From Methylobacterium aquaticum (GTDB lineage: Bacteria; Pseudomonadota; Alphaproteobacteria; Rhizobiales; Beijerinckiaceae), in contig NZ_LABX01000137.1 in NCBI RefSeq assembly GCF_001043915.1, positions 1-43,381 on the forward strand: a stretch of 43,381 nucleotides of DNA, in the 5' to 3' direction. The position numbers and the translations under genes were made by a program. The number at the start of each line of letters is the position of its first letter. Positions within the stretch are counted from its first letter, which is position 1. Below are positions 41,301-43,381 of this stretch, piece by piece. The notes below the pieces were generated by a model. That model ran no database searches and had not been told where the DNA came from. It saw only the letters and a program-made list of their open reading frames with translations.

Positions 41301-41993
41301 ATGAGCAATCTCTATCCGATCTTATCAACCTCCCTCGTCGACGAGGCGTTCGCGAAGCTCGTGGAAGCAATCACGTCAGGCGAGTTTTTGCCGGGTGAGC
41401 GGCTCTCCGAGGCGAAGCTGGCACGCCAGCTTGGGATCAGCCGAGGGCCGCTGCGCGAGGCCCTGCATAGGCTCGAAGGCCGGCTCGTCGTACGCACTCC
41501 GCGGATCGGCGTGCGGGTGGTCGCATTCGACCGCGATACCCTTGAGCAACTCTTCCTCGTGCGCGAGGCGCTCGAGGGTATGGCGGCACGCCTCGCAGCC
41601 GAACGCATGACGGGGCGGGAGCAGGACGAACTCGCCGACCTACTCAACCGGCACGCCGAGCAACCAGATGTCGCCTCCGGCAGGAGCTACGTTCAGGGTC
41701 GCACCGACGAGGATTTCCATTTCGCCATCGTGCGCGGCGCGCGCAACCCGCGCCTGGAACAGCTTCTCCTCGACGAGGTCTACTACCAGCTGCGGCTTCA
41801 ACGCCTGCGCTCGAGCACCCGTCCCGGGCGGGCTCAAGCTGCCCTATCCGAGCACCGGGAGATCCTTGCGGGCCTGCAATCTCGTGACCCGGATCGGGCG
41901 GAGAGCGCCATGCGTAAGCACATCCGCAGCGCCCGTTTCAGCGCCCTGGCTGATATTGACGCCACTCACTCCGCGACCGCGAAGACGGCATGA
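41301..41993 (+). CDS. GntR-family regulator, FCD subgroup
   Basis: A 230-residue regulator. The winged helix lies at about 10-70 ([22 protein letters not shown] and [18 protein letters not shown]). The all-helical FCD ligand domain follows ([23 protein letters not shown], then [21 protein letters not shown]), with His and Asp residues that usually bind a metal and an organic-acid ligand. It is transcribed away from the catabolic operon and likely represses it until the substrate or a downstream acid is bound. ATG 41301 begins close to the wing domain; the frame is open further upstream. Its TGA overlaps the ATG of an IS630 fragment, but the FCD domain looks complete. Confidence 0.87.
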   Translation: MSNLYPILSTSLVDEAFAKLVEAITSGEFLPGERLSEAKLARQLGISRGPLREALHRLEGRLVVRTPRIGVRVVAFDRDTLEQLFLVREALEGMAARLAAERMTGREQDELADLLNRHAEQPDVASGRSYVQGRTDEDFHFAIVRGARNPRLEQLLLDEVYYQLRLQRLRSSTRPGRAQAALSEHREILAGLQSRDPDRAESAMRKHIRSARFSALADIDATHSATAKTA

Positions 41994-42709
41994 AAGCCTA
42001 TGCACGTTCGACGAGGCACGCCTTCGGGCTCAAGCCGCACTGCACCAAGAGCTTCAAGCTCTCCACCGACCCCGACTTCGTCGGCAAGGTCCGCGACATT
42101 GTCGGGCTCTACCTCGATCCGCCGACCCGCGCCGTGGTGCTGTGCGTCGACGAGAAGAGCCAGATCCAGGCGCTCGACCGCTCGCAGCCCGTGGTGCCGC
42201 TCCAGCCGGGCGACATCGAGCGCCGCACCCACGACGACAAACGCCACGGCACAACGTCCCTGTTCGCCGCCCTCGACATCGCCACCGGGCAGGTGATCGG
42301 GCAATGCCAACCGCGCCACCGCGCCAGCGAGTTCCTCACCTTCCTCGACACGATCGAGGCCAACGTGCCCGCCGATCTCGACGTGCATCTGGTGATGGAC
42401 AACTACGCCACTCACACCACACCCGAGGTCCGCGAGTGGCTGGCGCGCCGACCACGCTGGCAGGTCCATCACACCCCCACCAGCGCCTCGTGGCTCAACC
42501 AGGTCGAACGCTTCTTTGCCCTGGTGACCGAGCGCGAGATCCGGCGCGGCGTCTACCGCAGCGTCGAGGACCTGGAGCAGGCGATCCAAGCCTTCCTGGA
42601 GGCCCACAACGCCGATCCCACGCCGTTCCGCTGGACCAAGTCCGCCGACCAGATCATCGCATCGGTCAAGCGGTTCTGTCTTCGAACCGCTCAGCTGGAG
42701 GACGCCTGA
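41990..42709 (+). pseudogene. IS630-family transposase, 5'-truncated
   Basis: The DDE core is present: Asp in [14 protein letters not shown], Asp in [12 protein letters not shown] and Glu in [15 protein letters not shown]. The usual ~100-130 residue N-terminal helix-turn-helix region is missing; homology-like sequence begins around RHAFGLKPH. The open frame starts within the GntR stop (ATGA). The left terminal repeat is absent, while 42731-42750 (CTTCAGTGCCAGGATACTAG) is a plausible right end with a TA-type target. It is a remnant unlikely to be functional. Confidence 0.72.
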
Positions 42710-42816
42710 TCCGGTTCATTGCCGAACTTCAGTGCCAGGATACTAGGGTCAAAACCCATTCAAGGTATTGCAATAACGAACGAAATGTGATTTGAAGCGC
42801 TTCCCAGAAGGAGGCA

Positions 42817-43122
42817 ATGGCAGAGCTGTTCTGGCTGTCGGACGAGCAATGGCAGGCGATGGCGCCGTTCATGCCCACCAACCAGCCCGGCGCTCGGCGC
42901 AAGGACAACCGCACCATCGTGTCGGGCATCCTGCACGTCATCAAGTGCAACTGCCGCTGGAAGGATTGTCCAAGCGAATACGGTCCGTCCACCACCGTCT
43001 ACAACCGCTTCAACAGGTGGTCGCGCCGCGGCTTCTGGACCCGCATGCTGGAGACCTTGGCCAGGGCCGGATGGTCTGGTGAAGCCACCGCTCTCGACGC
43101 GACTTACGTCAGAGTCCGTTAG
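42817..43122 (+). pseudogene. IS5-family transposase N-terminal fragment
   Basis: A 101-residue product beginning MAELFWLSDEQWQAMAPFMP and continuing NQPGARRKDNRTIVSGILHV and CPSEYGPSTTVYNRFNRWSRRGFW, typical of the IS427 subgroup of IS5. It stops at ALDATYVRVR, just after the first catalytic Asp (DATYV). The rest is replaced by another IS end at about 43122. GGAGG lies directly before the start. Confidence 0.8.
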
Positions 43123-43134
43123 GAAAGAGTTAAC

Positions 43135-43381
43135 TCATAGTGATTGATGCGAGCATCCGCCCGATTGATGCAAAAGCATCGTACCGGCCGAGACGTGGAG
43201 CAACGTTTCATAGTCGACCTTGAGGCGGCGCGAGCCCGTGAGAACGCCAATGCTCTGCTCGACCCGCCATCGTTTCGGCAGGAGAACAAAGCCCTTCGAC
43301 CCCTTTGGTCGAAGAACCACCTCGACCGCACGTTTCAACCCGGATTGAACGGCATCGATGAACCGTTTCTTGTACCCGCCA
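43135..43381 (-). pseudogene. C-terminal part of a second IS5-type transposase, cut by the window edge
   Basis: On the minus strand, entering from the window end, the frame reads [14 protein letters not shown], then [25 protein letters not shown] and [16 protein letters not shown], the usual ending of IS5-type transposases with the third catalytic Glu in WRVEQS. It stops at 43135 in the palindrome GAGTTAACTC (43127-43136), which may belong to its terminal repeat. The element has interrupted or replaced the first IS5. Whether the full copy outside is intact cannot be seen. Confidence 0.72.

Noticed and set aside
41990..42709. Intact IS630 element overlapping the GntR gene
   Set aside because: The N-terminal DNA-binding region and left end are missing, so it is a remnant; the ATGA overlap with the GntR stop is probably accidental.
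1..43381. CRISPR array or toxin-antitoxin or phage structural genes
   Set aside because: No regularly spaced short repeats, no cas genes, no recognisable toxin-antitoxin pair and no phage structural genes were seen; only the integrase remnant hints at a past phage or island.

Overview
The window is very GC-rich, uses alphaproteobacterial-type gene families throughout, and looks like a chromosomal segment of a Methylobacterium-like member of the Hyphomicrobiales. This assignment rests on overall protein character and gene content only; no rRNA or other clear marker is present.

Positions 1-18053 look like ordinary backbone. They hold a LuxR-type response regulator, a PAS sensor protein without an output domain, DoxX, a Bcr/CflA-type exporter, ManC, a membrane diguanylate cyclase, a beta-carbonic anhydrase, a 4-hydroxyproline epimerase-type enzyme, an orphan ModA, a degenerate GT51/nuclease-like fusion, a UbiB-family kinase-like protein, a cupin and tRNA-Ser(CGA). 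Two copies of a 106-108 bp palindrome-rich repeat (1-108 and 11040-11147) lie here. The second sits in frame inside the signal-peptide region of modA, and removing exactly 108 bp rebuilds a textbook signal peptide. I consider this the most striking sequence-level observation.

From tRNA-Ser(CGA) to the window end the DNA looks like a mosaic island. A frameshifted and truncated integrase remnant lies just after the tRNA, followed by an IS481-type element (18656-19667). Next comes a CoA-thioester catabolic module (19760-27510): acyl-CoA synthetase, nitronate monooxygenase-fold flavoprotein, two crotonase-family enzymes, a thiolase, an SDR, a nitroreductase and a TetR regulator, with a perfect 19-bp palindrome in the divergent promoter. 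An IS66 remnant and a decayed IS3 element (27590-29020) separate it from a second module.

The second module (29082-41993) is a tightly packed run of eleven minus-strand genes plus a divergent GntR regulator. The genes encode a hydantoinase-like amidohydrolase, two MmgE/PrpD proteins, a flavoprotein, a complete branched-chain-type ABC transporter, an isochorismatase-family amidohydrolase and an isocitrate lyase/PEP mutase-family lyase. Together they suggest import of a small organic solute, opening of a cyclic amide, imide or ureide, release of ammonia, conversion of the resulting di-acid and C-C cleavage to central metabolites. The substrate is not identifiable from sequence; a substituted cyclic imide is my working hypothesis. 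The window ends in fragments of IS630 and two IS5-type elements.
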